DNA of 54,895 nt from CAZNMF01 sp035547155. Its GTDB lineage: Bacteria > Acidobacteriota > Vicinamibacteria > Vicinamibacterales > SCN-69-37. Both the position numbers and the translations under genes were made by a program. The notes under the pieces were generated by a model that worked only from the letters and a program-made list of their open reading frames with translations, was not told the origin of the DNA and did not search any database. Within the stretch, counting starts at the first letter, position 1, and each line of letters begins with the position of its first letter. Location of the stretch: contig DASZVJ010000105.1 of assembly GCA_035547155.1 (NCBI GenBank), forward strand, positions 1-54,895, in the 5' to 3' direction. Of the stretch, positions 32,686-40,556 are shown one piece after another.

Positions 32686-33468
32686 ATGGCCGATCCGCTG
32701 ATCATCGCCGGCCGCGCCTTCGACTCGCGGTTGGTCGTCGGTACGGGCAAATATCCCTCCCATGCCGTGATGCAATCGGCTCACGACGCGTCCGGGACGG
32801 AGATGGTGACCGTGGCGGTCCGCCGCGTCGATCTGTCAGCGACCGGCGAGGCGTCGCTGCTCTCGTGGATCGACACGGACCGCATCTTCCTGCTGCCGAA
32901 CACGGCCGGCTGCTACACCGCCGACGAGGCCGTCCGGACGGCCAGACTGGCACGCGAAGCCGGGCTGTCCAACTGGATCAAGCTCGAGGTGATCGGCGAC
33001 GAGCGGACGCTCTTTCCCGACAACGAGGCGTTGCTCGACGCGACGCGCACGCTGGTCAAAGAGGGCTTCGTCGTGCTGCCGTACACGAGCGACGATCCGA
33101 TCGCCTGCCGCAAGCTCGAGGACGCCGGCGCGGCTGCGGTGATGCCGCTCGGCGCGCCGATCGGATCGGGCCTCGGCATCCAGAATCCCAACAACCTGCA
33201 GATCATCAAAGAGCAGGCGCACGTGCCCGTGATCGTCGATGCCGGCGTCGGCACGGCGTCCGATGCGGCGATCGCGATGGAGCTCGGCGCCGACGGCGTG
33301 TTGATGAACTCGGCGATCGCCGGCGCGCGCGATCCGGTGCTGATGGCCATGGCGATGCGGCGTGCGGTCGAGGCCGGCCGCCTCGCGTTCCTGGCCGGCC
33401 GCATCGCGCGCAAGCGCTATGCGACGGCCAGCAGTCCTGTGGCCGGTGTGATCGGATCGGGAGCCTGA
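32686..33468 (+). CDS. thiG: thiazole synthase
   Basis: Makes the thiazole phosphate of thiamine from DXP, dehydroglycine and ThiS thiocarboxylate. 260 aa from the ATG at 32686 (a GTG directly before it is also possible). Motifs seen are IIAGRAFDSRLVVGTGKYPS, VTVAVRRVDL, the Schiff-base Lys in NWIKLEVIGDE (about K99), VMPLGAPIGSGLGIQNPNNL, PVIVDAGVGTASDAAIAMEL and DGVLMNSAIAGARDPVLMA. Length and motifs are complete. thiS is about 7 kb away (40356) rather than adjacent. The upstream 100 nt show no THI-box riboswitch. A methyltransferase gene follows after 12 nt. Confidence 0.94.
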   Translation: MADPLIIAGRAFDSRLVVGTGKYPSHAVMQSAHDASGTEMVTVAVRRVDLSATGEASLLSWIDTDRIFLLPNTAGCYTADEAVRTARLAREAGLSNWIKLEVIGDERTLFPDNEALLDATRTLVKEGFVVLPYTSDDPIACRKLEDAGAAAVMPLGAPIGSGLGIQNPNNLQIIKEQAHVPVIVDAGVGTASDAAIAMELGADGVLMNSAIAGARDPVLMAMAMRRAVEAGRLAFLAGRIARKRYATASSPVAGVIGSGA

Positions 33469-33480
33469 GCCGCCGCGCCG

Positions 33481-34950
33481 ATGAGCTCATCGTCTCCGTC
33501 GTTCGCCGAGCCGTCGTCCACCGCGTCCGAGCCCCTCGACGTCCGCCTCGCGCGGCTCGAGCGTGAGCGTCTCGCGGCCGATCGCGCCTACAACGATGCG
33601 CTGACCGCGCTCGACCGTGCGCTCGGCGAGTATCCCGATCTGCCGCATCCGCCGCCCGTCCACGACGCGGCCGCGCTCGCGGATCTATCGCACGAGGCCG
33701 AGATCCTCGCGGGCGCCGATCCGGCGATCGATCGCTCGATCAAAGGCCGGCTGCGCGGGCTCGTCTGGCGCCTCGTCGCGCCGATTCTCGATCGTCAGCA
33801 GCGATTCAACGCGCGCGTGATCGATCAGCTCGCACGCGGCGGCGCGGCGCACGACGCCGCGCAGAGGGCCGTCGAGACGACGATCGCGGCGTTGCGCCGG
33901 GAGGTGGACCGGCAGCGGCTGCTGCACTCGCACCTGATCCAGTACCTGCAGACGATCACGCTCTACGTCGACACGAAGGATCGCATGTTCGGCGGGCAAG
34001 CGGAGATCCTCAACGCCGGGCTCGGCGCGGTCACCGGCGACTTTCTCAAGCGCTGGGAGTCGCTGTCCGTGCGCGAGACGCGCGTCGCCGAGCGGATCGC
34101 CGAGCTTGCCGCGCGCGTGGAAGACGCGCGCGCGACGTCGGCCATCGCCCAGCAGACGTCGCTGTCGCTCAAGCGCGACGTCGAGCGGCTGCTGGCCGCG
34201 CCACCCGTCGCCGCCGGCGAATCGCCGCGCGTCGAGGCGGCCACGCCGCCGCCCGATCTCGGCGCGTTCGAGTACCTCGCGTTCGAGAACGAGTTCCGGG
34301 GATCGCCGGCGCTGATTCGCGCGCGTCTCGAGACGTACGTCCCGATCTTCGACGGCCAGTCCGACGTGCTCGACATCGGCTGCGGCCGCGGCGAATTTCT
34401 CGATCTGCTGCGGCAGCGCGGCATCAGCGCGCGCGGCATCGATCTCAATCCGGCGATGGTCGACGACGCGCGCAGCCGCGGTCTCGACGCCACGTGCGCC
34501 GACGCGCTGACGTATCTACGCGGGCGGCCTGACGCGTCACTCGGCGGCGTCTTCGCCGCGCAGGTCGTCGAGCATCTCACGCCGGCGTATCTCGGCGAGC
34601 TGCTCGATGCGGCGGCGGAGAAGGTTCGTCCCGGCGGCCGCATCGTGCTCGAGACGATCAACCCACGCTGCTGGGTGGCGTTCTTCGAAAGCTATCTCCG
34701 CGATCCGACGCACGTCCGTCCGCTGCACCCGGAGACGCTGCAGTACTTGTTGCGTGTACGCGGGTTCCAGCACGTCGAGCTCCGTTTCTCGTCACCCGTG
34801 GCACCCGCCGATCGCCTGCAGCCCGTCGTCCTGCCCGATTCGCGTGACTCGGAGCTGTCCGACGCCGTCGCGGTGATCAACGACAACACGACGCGGTTGA
34901 ACGGCTGGCTGTTCTCATTCCAGGACTACGCGGTCGTCGCGACGAAATAG
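33481..34950 (+). CDS. class I SAM-dependent methyltransferase with N-terminal coiled coil (polysaccharide-associated)
   Basis: A 489-aa protein. Residues ~20-60 and 95-245 are strongly helical and charged (LDVRLARLERERLAADRAY, AVETTIAALRREVDRQRLL), consistent with coiled coil. The catalytic domain begins near 255: FEYLAFENEFRGSPALI, SAM-binding VLDIGCGRGEFLDLL (about 297-311), GIDLNPAMVDDARSRGLD, FAAQVVEHLTPAYLGELL and ETINPRCWVAFFESYLRDPT. This resembles the O-antigen-associated family that methylates chain ends, including WbdD-like size-control proteins, though no kinase domain is present here. The stop TAG lies in a family D repeat. Specific acceptor unknown. Confidence 0.82.
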   Translation: MSSSSPSFAEPSSTASEPLDVRLARLERERLAADRAYNDALTALDRALGEYPDLPHPPPVHDAAALADLSHEAEILAGADPAIDRSIKGRLRGLVWRLVAPILDRQQRFNARVIDQLARGGAAHDAAQRAVETTIAALRREVDRQRLLHSHLIQYLQTITLYVDTKDRMFGGQAEILNAGLGAVTGDFLKRWESLSVRETRVAERIAELAARVEDARATSAIAQQTSLSLKRDVERLLAAPPVAAGESPRVEAATPPPDLGAFEYLAFENEFRGSPALIRARLETYVPIFDGQSDVLDIGCGRGEFLDLLRQRGISARGIDLNPAMVDDARSRGLDATCADALTYLRGRPDASLGGVFAAQVVEHLTPAYLGELLDAAAEKVRPGGRIVLETINPRCWVAFFESYLRDPTHVRPLHPETLQYLLRVRGFQHVELRFSSPVAPADRLQPVVLPDSRDSELSDAVAVINDNTTRLNGWLFSFQDYAVVATK

Positions 34951-35077
34951 GGACGAAGGGACCAGGGGGCGACGGGACCAAGGGCGTTGTATCGCGCTAT
35001 CCCGCTAACGCACTCGCGCACTATCCGGGATCGGGCTATCGGGCTATCTGGTCATCTGCCGCCCCAAGCCCCAAGCC
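34950..35077. repeat. composite repeat region: family D array, family C half-array and a GCCCCAA run
   Basis: 34950-34984 is a GGGACGA/AGGGACC/ACCAAGG array, reverse complement of the one at 24504-24536. 34990-35058 is a family C array of TATCGCGC, TATCCCGC, ... GGGCTATC, matching the left arm of 25547-25608. 35061-35077 has GCCCCAA twice plus GCC. Several unrelated short-period families sit in one 278-bp gap. Confidence 0.8.
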
Positions 35078-35086
35078 AGAATCTGT

Positions 35087-35115
35087 TTGTACTTGCGCCG
35101 TCCGAGTGCGATACT
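35087..35115 (+). promoter_or_regulatory. possible sigma70-type promoter for the wecA-like gene
   Basis: TTGTAC (35087-35092), 17-nt spacer, GATACT (35110-35115), located just after the repeat region and about 110 nt before the preferred start. Moderate match to consensus; no further support. Confidence 0.3.
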
Positions 35116-35228
35116 GTTGCGCGCCGGACACGCGCTGCCCCGCGACCCTCCCGGGTGGCGTCGATCGGCCCGATACGTAGGTGGAGCTCCCAGCGCCGCC
35201 TCGGGACGATCCCCGGTTCGAGTCTTCC

Positions 35229-37043
35229 ATGCCCGTGGTGTTTGCATTTCTGACGGCGTTCGCGCTGACGGTGATTCTGGTGCCGTTGGTGGCGCAGTAC
35301 GCGCGCACGCGCGGCATGTACGCGCAGCCGTCCTCCGATCGCTGGCACCGGCGGCCGGTCCCCAAGGTCGGCGGCATCGCGATGCTGCCGCCGCTGCTGC
35401 TCGTCTGCACGTTGAGCGGCCTGTGGCCGTCGCTCCTGCCCGTGCTCGTCGGCACGTCGCTGATGTTCGTGGTCGGGCTCGTCGACGACTTCCGGATCTT
35501 CCGGCCCGGCACGAAGCTCGTGCTGCAGACCGTCGCGGCGGCGACGCTGCTGTATCTGCTGCCGGAGATCCGCATCACCGGGTACGCCATCGCGGACTTC
35601 CTGCTGGGGTTCGCCTGGATCATCGGCATCACGAACGCGATGAACCTGCTCGACAACATGGACGGCCTGGCGTCCGGCGTCTCGTTGATCGCCGGCGCGT
35701 GTTTTCTCGCCGTCCTGTATCTGATCGGCGTGCCCGCGGCCGAGCCGCTGGCCGTGGGCATGGCGGCGTTCGTCGGCATCACCGCCGGATTCCTGCTGTT
35801 CAATTTCCACCCCGCGTCGATCTTCATGGGCGACAGCGGCAGCCACCTGCTCGGATCGTTCCTCGCCGGCTCGGCGCTGATGGCGACGCCCGCGATGAGC
35901 TCGCACCTGGCGCCTGTCGCGGCGATTCCGGTCGTGCTCCTGCTGATTCCCATCTTCGACACGTCGTTCGTGACGTTGGCGCGACGGCTGTCGGGCCGCA
36001 GCGCCTTTCTCGGAGGACGCGATCACACGTCGCACCGCCTCGTGGCGCTGGGCATCGGTGAGCGCCGTGCCGTGCTGGTCCTGTACGTGCTCACGGCGCT
36101 CGGCGGCGGCGTGGCGCTGGGCCTGATCGGGCTGCCGCGCGGGTTGGCGTGGGGATTCGTCGCGCTCTACGGCGCGTCGCTCGCGCTGTTGGGCGTCTAT
36201 CTCGGTCACGTCGAGGTCAGCCGCGGAACGACGACGGCCGCGGCGCCGCTGCCGTCGGAAGTGACGGCGCGCTATCGGCTCTATGAAGTGCTCCTCGATA
36301 CCGTCCTGATCAGCGGCGCGTACTATCTCGCGTTCATCGGCCGTTTTCGCGACGCGCAGTTCGCCCAGTTCGTGCCGTACTTCGTGCGATCGCTCCCGCT
36401 CGTCGTCGGCATCCAGCTCGTGACGTTGTGGCTGTCCGGCAAGTACCGTCACGTGTGGGCCCGGCTCGGCCCGTTCGAGATGTTCGAGCTGTTTCGTGCG
36501 TCGACGCTCGGGGTGGCCGCGTCGGTCATCGCCGTGCTCTATCTCGACCGCTTCCAGGGCTACTCGCGCTGGGTCTTCGCGTTCGATGCGGTGCTCGCGC
36601 CCATGTTCATCATCAGCGCGCGTGTCGGCCTGAGCGCCGTTGACGACTACTTGCGCCTGCGCCGGACACGCGGCCGATCGGCGATCGTCTACGGTGCGGG
36701 ACGCGGCGGCGCGCTCGCGGTCCGCGAGATCCTGCAGAACCCGTCGCTCGGCCTCACGCCGATTGGCTTTCTCGACGACGACATGGCGAAGCGGCGGCTG
36801 CGCGTCGATGGCCTCGGCGTGCTGGGCACGCTGGACGATCTGCCGGCGCTGCTCGACCGGCGCAGCGGTCAGATCTCCGCGGTCATCGTCGGCATCAGCA
36901 ATCTCCCGCGCGAGCGTCTCGATCGCGTCTGCGAGATCTGCCACACGCACGGGATTGCCGTGCGGCGGATGCGCGTCGATCTCGAGGACGTCCGCCGGTC
37001 CGCCTCCTCGCCTCCGGGCGTCGTGCGATTTCCCGGCGCGTGA
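35229..37043 (+). CDS. WecA/MraY-type undecaprenyl-phosphate sugar-1-phosphate transferase fused to a CapD-like N-terminal module
   Basis: A 604-aa membrane protein with two modules. Residues ~1-320 are a GT4-like phosphoglycosyltransferase: WHRRPVPKVGGIAML, VVGLVDDFRIFRPGTK (acidic Mg site), ITNAMNLLDNMDGLASG, SIFMGDSGSHLLGSFLAGSA and GRDHTSHRLVALG, all WecA/MraY hallmarks. Residues ~345-604 have four membrane segments and a Rossmann domain (SAIVYGAGRGGALAVREIL, PIGFLDDDMAKRRLRVDG, DLPALLDRRSGQISAVIVGI). That is the N-terminal half of CapD/FlaA1 proteins, but the catalytic dehydratase half is absent. It probably initiates repeat-unit synthesis. The ATG at 35229 is preferred over GTG 35181, which adds a non-membrane leader. 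Donor sugar unknown. Confidence 0.85.
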   Translation: MPVVFAFLTAFALTVILVPLVAQYARTRGMYAQPSSDRWHRRPVPKVGGIAMLPPLLLVCTLSGLWPSLLPVLVGTSLMFVVGLVDDFRIFRPGTKLVLQTVAAATLLYLLPEIRITGYAIADFLLGFAWIIGITNAMNLLDNMDGLASGVSLIAGACFLAVLYLIGVPAAEPLAVGMAAFVGITAGFLLFNFHPASIFMGDSGSHLLGSFLAGSALMATPAMSSHLAPVAAIPVVLLLIPIFDTSFVTLARRLSGRSAFLGGRDHTSHRLVALGIGERRAVLVLYVLTALGGGVALGLIGLPRGLAWGFVALYGASLALLGVYLGHVEVSRGTTTAAAPLPSEVTARYRLYEVLLDTVLISGAYYLAFIGRFRDAQFAQFVPYFVRSLPLVVGIQLVTLWLSGKYRHVWARLGPFEMFELFRASTLGVAASVIAVLYLDRFQGYSRWVFAFDAVLAPMFIISARVGLSAVDDYLRLRRTRGRSAIVYGAGRGGALAVREILQNPSLGLTPIGFLDDDMAKRRLRVDGLGVLGTLDDLPALLDRRSGQISAVIVGISNLPRERLDRVCEICHTHGIAVRRMRVDLEDVRRSASSPPGVVRFPGA

Positions 37044-37198
37044 TCCGCGCCGAGCGCCGAACGCGCGTACGGCGCGGACAAGTCAAAAGTTGAAAGCCAA
37101 AAGGTGTGGTACGCGGTGTCGGTGCGCCGGGTCCGCACGTGTCGGCCGCCGCCTGTCGCCTATAGCCCGAAATATGCCATGCTCGCCCGTAAGCCTTC

Positions 37199-37666
37199 AT
37201 GTCCAAGAAGCCTGCTGAAGAGCTCATCACCGACAACCGCAAGGCCGGGCACGACTATCACTTGCTCGAGACCTTCGAGGCGGGCGTCGTGTTGACCGGC
37301 ACGGAGGTGAAGGCGATCCGCGAGGGCCGCGTCAATCTTCGCGACAGTTATTGCCGCTTCGATCAGGGAGAGGCCTACCTGCTCGGCATGCACGTCGGGC
37401 AGTACAGCCACGACGGATACCACGTGCACGACGCCACGCGGGCGCGCAAGCTGCTGCTGCACCGCGAGGAGCTCAACAAGCTGCTCGGCAAGACCACCGA
37501 AAAAGGGCTGACGATCGTGCCGACGCGCATGTACTTCAAGGGCGGCCGCGTGAAGGTGGCGATCGCGCTGGCCAAAGGCAAGAACACCGTCGACAAGCGG
37601 GAGACGATCCGCCGCCGGGAAGCGGAGCGCGAAACGCGCGCGGCGATCAAGAGCCGCCGGGTATAA
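37199..37666 (+). CDS. smpB: SsrA-binding protein
   Basis: tmRNA-binding protein for rescue of stalled ribosomes, 155 aa, usual length. Motifs seen are ITDNRKAGHDYHLLETFEAG, VLTGTEVKAIREGRVNLRDS (RNA-binding face), YCRFDQGEAYLLGMHVGQYS, RKLLLHREELNKLLGKT and LTIVPTRMYFKGGRVKVAIA, with the basic tail KRETIRRREAERETRAAIKS. Start ATG at 37199. No tmRNA gene is evident within the window. The next gene starts 9 nt after the stop. Confidence 0.95.
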   Translation: MSKKPAEELITDNRKAGHDYHLLETFEAGVVLTGTEVKAIREGRVNLRDSYCRFDQGEAYLLGMHVGQYSHDGYHVHDATRARKLLLHREELNKLLGKTTEKGLTIVPTRMYFKGGRVKVAIALAKGKNTVDKRETIRRREAERETRAAIKSRRV

Positions 37667-37675
37667 TTGCCGCCC

Positions 37676-38230
37676 ATGAAGCGACCGGTGTGGCTCATCT
37701 TAGGTGTGGTCCTCGCGGTGCTCGCCGCGTGGTGGTTCCTGCGATCCGGCAGTGGCGAGCGCGTCACCGTCCATCTCGTGGATCAGTTCGACAGCGCCAA
37801 GGAAAAGCGGCCGTCGCCGGACGTGTTCTCGCTGATCGACGCGACGATTGGCGGCGTCACGAAGCGAGCCATCCACGTGAAGCAGACGAGCCGCATCGTC
37901 ATTCCAGTCGTCGTGCCGGAGAACGGCGAGTTCAAGACGAGCCTGGGCTTGCTGGAGCCGGCGTGGACGATCCCCGGCGACGGTGTGCTGTTCCGCGTGC
38001 TGCTCCGGGCCGGCGGGCCACCGGAGGAGATTCTGAACATCGTCATCAATCCGTTCGGCAATCCCGGCGATCGGCAGTGGCACGACGTGACGCTCGATCT
38101 GTCCGAGTACTCGGGTGAGACGGTCGACCTCTTCCTCAACACGAACAACAGCCCGCCGTCGCATCCGCAGCGCGACGATCCGAACGGCGATCTTGCGGTC
38201 TGGGGCGATCCGCGCATCGTCACGCACTGA
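37676..38230 (+). CDS. membrane-anchored protein with carbohydrate-binding-like beta domain
   Basis: A 184-aa protein of unknown function. One N-terminal hydrophobic anchor (VWLILGVVLAVLAAWWFL) is followed by a beta-rich domain exposed outside the membrane: VTVHLVDQFDSAKEKRPSPD, RAIHVKQTSRIVIPVVVPE, LFRVLLRAGGPPE, WHDVTLDLSEYSGETVDLFL and DLAVWGDPRIV at the end. The end pattern (LDLSxYxGxTVxLxLxT ... WGDPRI) recalls galactose-binding-like jelly rolls attached to sulfatases and polysaccharide proteins; this is only a fold-level guess. The ATG at 37676 is chosen since the frame upstream of it is non-coding spacer. It precedes the aminotransferase gene by 11 nt. Confidence 0.65.
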   Translation: MKRPVWLILGVVLAVLAAWWFLRSGSGERVTVHLVDQFDSAKEKRPSPDVFSLIDATIGGVTKRAIHVKQTSRIVIPVVVPENGEFKTSLGLLEPAWTIPGDGVLFRVLLRAGGPPEEILNIVINPFGNPGDRQWHDVTLDLSEYSGETVDLFLNTNNSPPSHPQRDDPNGDLAVWGDPRIVTH

Positions 38231-38241
38231 CGCGCCGCTGC

Positions 38242-39387
38242 ATGACCACGCACGACCCGGCGGGGCCCGCGGTGCCGCTGCTCGATCTGCAGGCGCAATA
38301 CCGGCCGATTCGCGGCGAGATTCTCGAGGCGCTGACGCGCGTCGCCGACAGCCAGCGGTTCATCCTCGGGCCGGAGGTCGAGACCTTCGAGCGCGAGATC
38401 GCCGCGCAGCTGGAGGTCGAGCATGCCGTCGGCCTGTCGTCGGGCACCGATGCGCTGCTCGCCGTGCTGATGGCGATCGGGATCGGGCCCGGTGACGAAG
38501 TCATCACGCCCACGTACTCGTTCTTCGCGACCGCCGGCACGGTCAGCCGGCTCGGTGCGACGCCGGTCTTCGTCGACATCGACCCGCGGACGTTCAACCT
38601 CGATCCCGCGTTGCTGGCACGCGCGCTGACGCCGCGCACGCGCGCCATCGTGCCAGTGCACCTGTTCGGCCTCTCGGCCGATCTCGATCCCGTGCTCGAC
38701 ATCGCGCGTCAGGCTGGCGTGCCGGTCATTGAGGACGCCGCGCAAGCGATCGGCGCGCGCTATCACGGGCGCGTGCTCGGCGGGTTCGGCCTCGCGGCGT
38801 GCTTCTCGTTTTTCCCCTCGAAGAACCTCGGCGCGTTCGGCGATGGCGGCCTGGCGACGACCAACGACGCGAGCCTGGCGCGTGAGCTGCGCCTGCTGCG
38901 CAATCACGGCGCGGAGCCGAAGTACGTCCACGCGCGCGTCGGCGGCAACTTCCGCCTCGACGCGATACAGGCCGCCGTCTTGCGCGTCAAGGCACCGCAT
39001 CTGGCGGCCTGGTCCGATGCGCGCCGCCGCAACGCGGATCGCTATCGCGCGCTGTTCGACGAGGCGGGACTCGCCGGCATGGTCGAGCTGCCGATCGAGC
39101 CGCCCGGGTACACGCACATCTACAACCAGTTCGTGATTCGCGTGGCGCAGCGCGACGCGCTGCGCGCGTTCCTGACGTCGCAACGCGTCGGGACCGAGAT
39201 CTACTATCCGATTCCGTTCCATCGCCAGGCGTGTTTCGCCCAGGTGCCTTCCGCGCACGACGCGTTTCCGGTGGCGGACCGGGCCGCCGAAACGTCGCTC
39301 GCGATTCCTATCTACGGCGAGTTGACGCGCGCGCAGCAGGCGCACGTCGTCACGGCGATCGCCGCGTTCTTCGGACGGGCTCGATGA
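38242..39387 (+). CDS. DegT/DnrJ/EryC1/StrS-type sugar aminotransferase
   Basis: PLP-dependent enzyme, 381 aa, that aminates NDP-keto-sugars. VPLLDLQAQYRPIRGEIL and FILGPEVETFEREIAAQL start the fold, then VGLSSGTDALLAVL (phosphate-binding), ITPTYSFFATAGTVSRLGA, IVPVHLFGLSADL, VIEDAAQAIGARYHGR and the PLP-binding Lys at about 194 in FFPSKNLGAFGDGG. These are all typical of the VioA/WecE type acting on C3 or C4 keto groups. Start ATG at 38242; the stop overlaps the RmlD-like start by 4 nt. With Gmd (24539) it could make an amino sugar such as perosamine, or it could use a CapD-derived UDP-keto-sugar; the substrate is not resolvable. Confidence 0.9.
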   Translation: MTTHDPAGPAVPLLDLQAQYRPIRGEILEALTRVADSQRFILGPEVETFEREIAAQLEVEHAVGLSSGTDALLAVLMAIGIGPGDEVITPTYSFFATAGTVSRLGATPVFVDIDPRTFNLDPALLARALTPRTRAIVPVHLFGLSADLDPVLDIARQAGVPVIEDAAQAIGARYHGRVLGGFGLAACFSFFPSKNLGAFGDGGLATTNDASLARELRLLRNHGAEPKYVHARVGGNFRLDAIQAAVLRVKAPHLAAWSDARRRNADRYRALFDEAGLAGMVELPIEPPGYTHIYNQFVIRVAQRDALRAFLTSQRVGTEIYYPIPFHRQACFAQVPSAHDAFPVADRAAETSLAIPIYGELTRAQQAHVVTAIAAFFGRAR

Positions 39388-40238
39388 GGCGGCTCGCGCT
39401 CGTCGTGGGGGCCGGCGGACAGCTCGGCGAGGCGATGACCGATCAGCTCGGCGCACGACACGAGGTCGTCGCCGTGACGCGATCGACGCTCGATGTCACC
39501 GACGCGGCGGCGGTGCACGCGTTCGTCCGCGCCGTGTCGCCGGACATGATCGTCAACTGCTCCGCATACACGAACGTCGACGGCGCGGAAACGCGCTCGC
39601 TCGAGGCCTTCCAGGTCAACGCGATGGCGGTGCGCGCGCTCGCCCGCGCGGCGCAGGACGCCGACGCGACGCTCGTGCACTACAGCACGGATTTCGTGTT
39701 CGACGGTGCGATCGACCGGCCGTACACCGAAGACGACGCCCCGAATCCCCGCGGCGCGTACGCGATGTCGAAGCTGCTCGGCGAGTGGTTCGCGGCCGAC
39801 GCGCCGAAGCACTACGTGCTGCGCGTCGAGAGCCTGTTCGGCGGCGTGAAGGCCCACAGCAGCATCGACAAGATCCTCGCGAATCTGCGCAGCGGCGCGA
39901 CCGTACGCGCGTTCGCCGATCGCACCGTCTCCCCAAGCCTCGTCGACGACGTCGTGTCAGCCACAGCCGGTCTCATCGAGCGCGGCGCGCCGTACGGGCT
40001 CTATCACTGCGTGAACACGGGCTGGACGACCTGGGCCGGCATCGCGCGTGAGCTCGCGCGCCTCGCCGGGCGGCCGGACGCGACAATCGAAGAGACGCGC
40101 ATGGCCGACGCCGCACTGCTCGCCAGCCGCCCACTGTTCGCGGCGCTGTCCAACGCCAAGCTCACCGCCGCAGGCATCTCGATGCCGACGTGGGAAGACG
40201 CGCTGAGGCGTTATGTCGCCACTGGCGCTCGACAGTGA
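39384..40238 (+). CDS. RmlD-like dTDP-4-dehydrorhamnose reductase family SDR
   Basis: A 284-aa SDR. The nucleotide-binding motif is LVVGAGGQLGEAMTDQL, then LDVTDAAAVHAF, VSPDMIVNCSAYTNVDGAE and VHYSTDFVFDGAIDRPYTED, with catalytic YAMSKLLGEWF (Tyr and Lys). The NCSAYTNVDGAE and YSTDFVFDG signatures are close to true RmlD. No rmlA, rmlB or rmlC is near, so its substrate may be a different 4-keto sugar, for example the product of Gmd. ATG at 39384 overlaps the aminotransferase stop. The upstream in-frame start at 39231 lies inside the aminotransferase gene and is rejected. Confidence 0.85.
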   Translation: MRRLALVVGAGGQLGEAMTDQLGARHEVVAVTRSTLDVTDAAAVHAFVRAVSPDMIVNCSAYTNVDGAETRSLEAFQVNAMAVRALARAAQDADATLVHYSTDFVFDGAIDRPYTEDDAPNPRGAYAMSKLLGEWFAADAPKHYVLRVESLFGGVKAHSSIDKILANLRSGATVRAFADRTVSPSLVDDVVSATAGLIERGAPYGLYHCVNTGWTTWAGIARELARLAGRPDATIEETRMADAALLASRPLFAALSNAKLTAAGISMPTWEDALRRYVATGARQ

Positions 40239-40245
40239 CTCCAGT

Positions 40246-40338
40246 CAACTTTGAACTTGGAACTTCGAACTGCGAAACAAAAGCATTCTGCGTGAAGTAA
40301 CACTCTTTCGCGATTCGTAGTTCGAAGTTCGAAGTTCG
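40246..40338. repeat. family A array with inverted halves between rmlD-like gene and thiS
   Basis: Left units AACTTTGAACTTGG (from 40247) and GAACTGCGAAA; right units ATTCGTAGTTCGAAGTTC (40312-40330) then GAAGTTCGCG. The two halves are inverted around a unique low-GC centre (40278-40304). It lies between convergent gene ends. Confidence 0.85.
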
Positions 40339-40355
40339 CGCGCCGAAGGCGCGCG
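40337..40355 (-). terminator. GC stem-loop immediately after the thiS stop
   Basis: Arms CGCGCGCC and GGCGCGCG (8 bp) with loop GAA/TTC, ending directly before the thiS stop codon at 40356-40358. Same design as the hairpin at 14074-14098 beside another family A array. No U-tract. Confidence 0.55.
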
Positions 40356-40556
40356 CTAGCCTCCGCCGACGAACTTGACGATCTCCACTTCCGCGCCATC
40401 GTCGATCGTCGTGGTCGCATAGCTCGCGCGCCGCACGACGACGCGATTGAGCTCGACAGCGACGAGGCGGCCGTCGAGACCGAGATGATCGAGCAGGCCC
40501 TGAACCGACAGCGCGTCCGGGACGTCGGCCGGATCGCCGTTCAGAAGAATTCGCAT
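40356..40556 (-). CDS. thiS: ThiS sulfur carrier protein
   Basis: A 66-aa ubiquitin-like protein with N-terminal beta strand MRILLNGDPADVPDALSVQG, the conserved LVAVELNRVVVRR and the C-terminal VEIVKFVGGG, where the terminal Gly-Gly becomes the thiocarboxylate donor. It supplies sulfur to ThiG (32686). Its start overlaps the end of the upstream glycosyltransferase gene by 16 nt, so it is co-transcribed with that gene, an unusual arrangement. ThiF/ThiO-like partners are not in the window. Confidence 0.9.
   Translation of the reverse strand: MRILLNGDPADVPDALSVQGLLDHLGLDGRLVAVELNRVVVRRASYATTTIDDGAEVEIVKFVGGG

Noticed and set aside
35052..36950. 632-codon minus-strand frame opposite the wecA-like fusion
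   Set aside because: Translation is Arg/Gln/His/Ala-rich without domains; the plus-strand frame has all WecA motifs.
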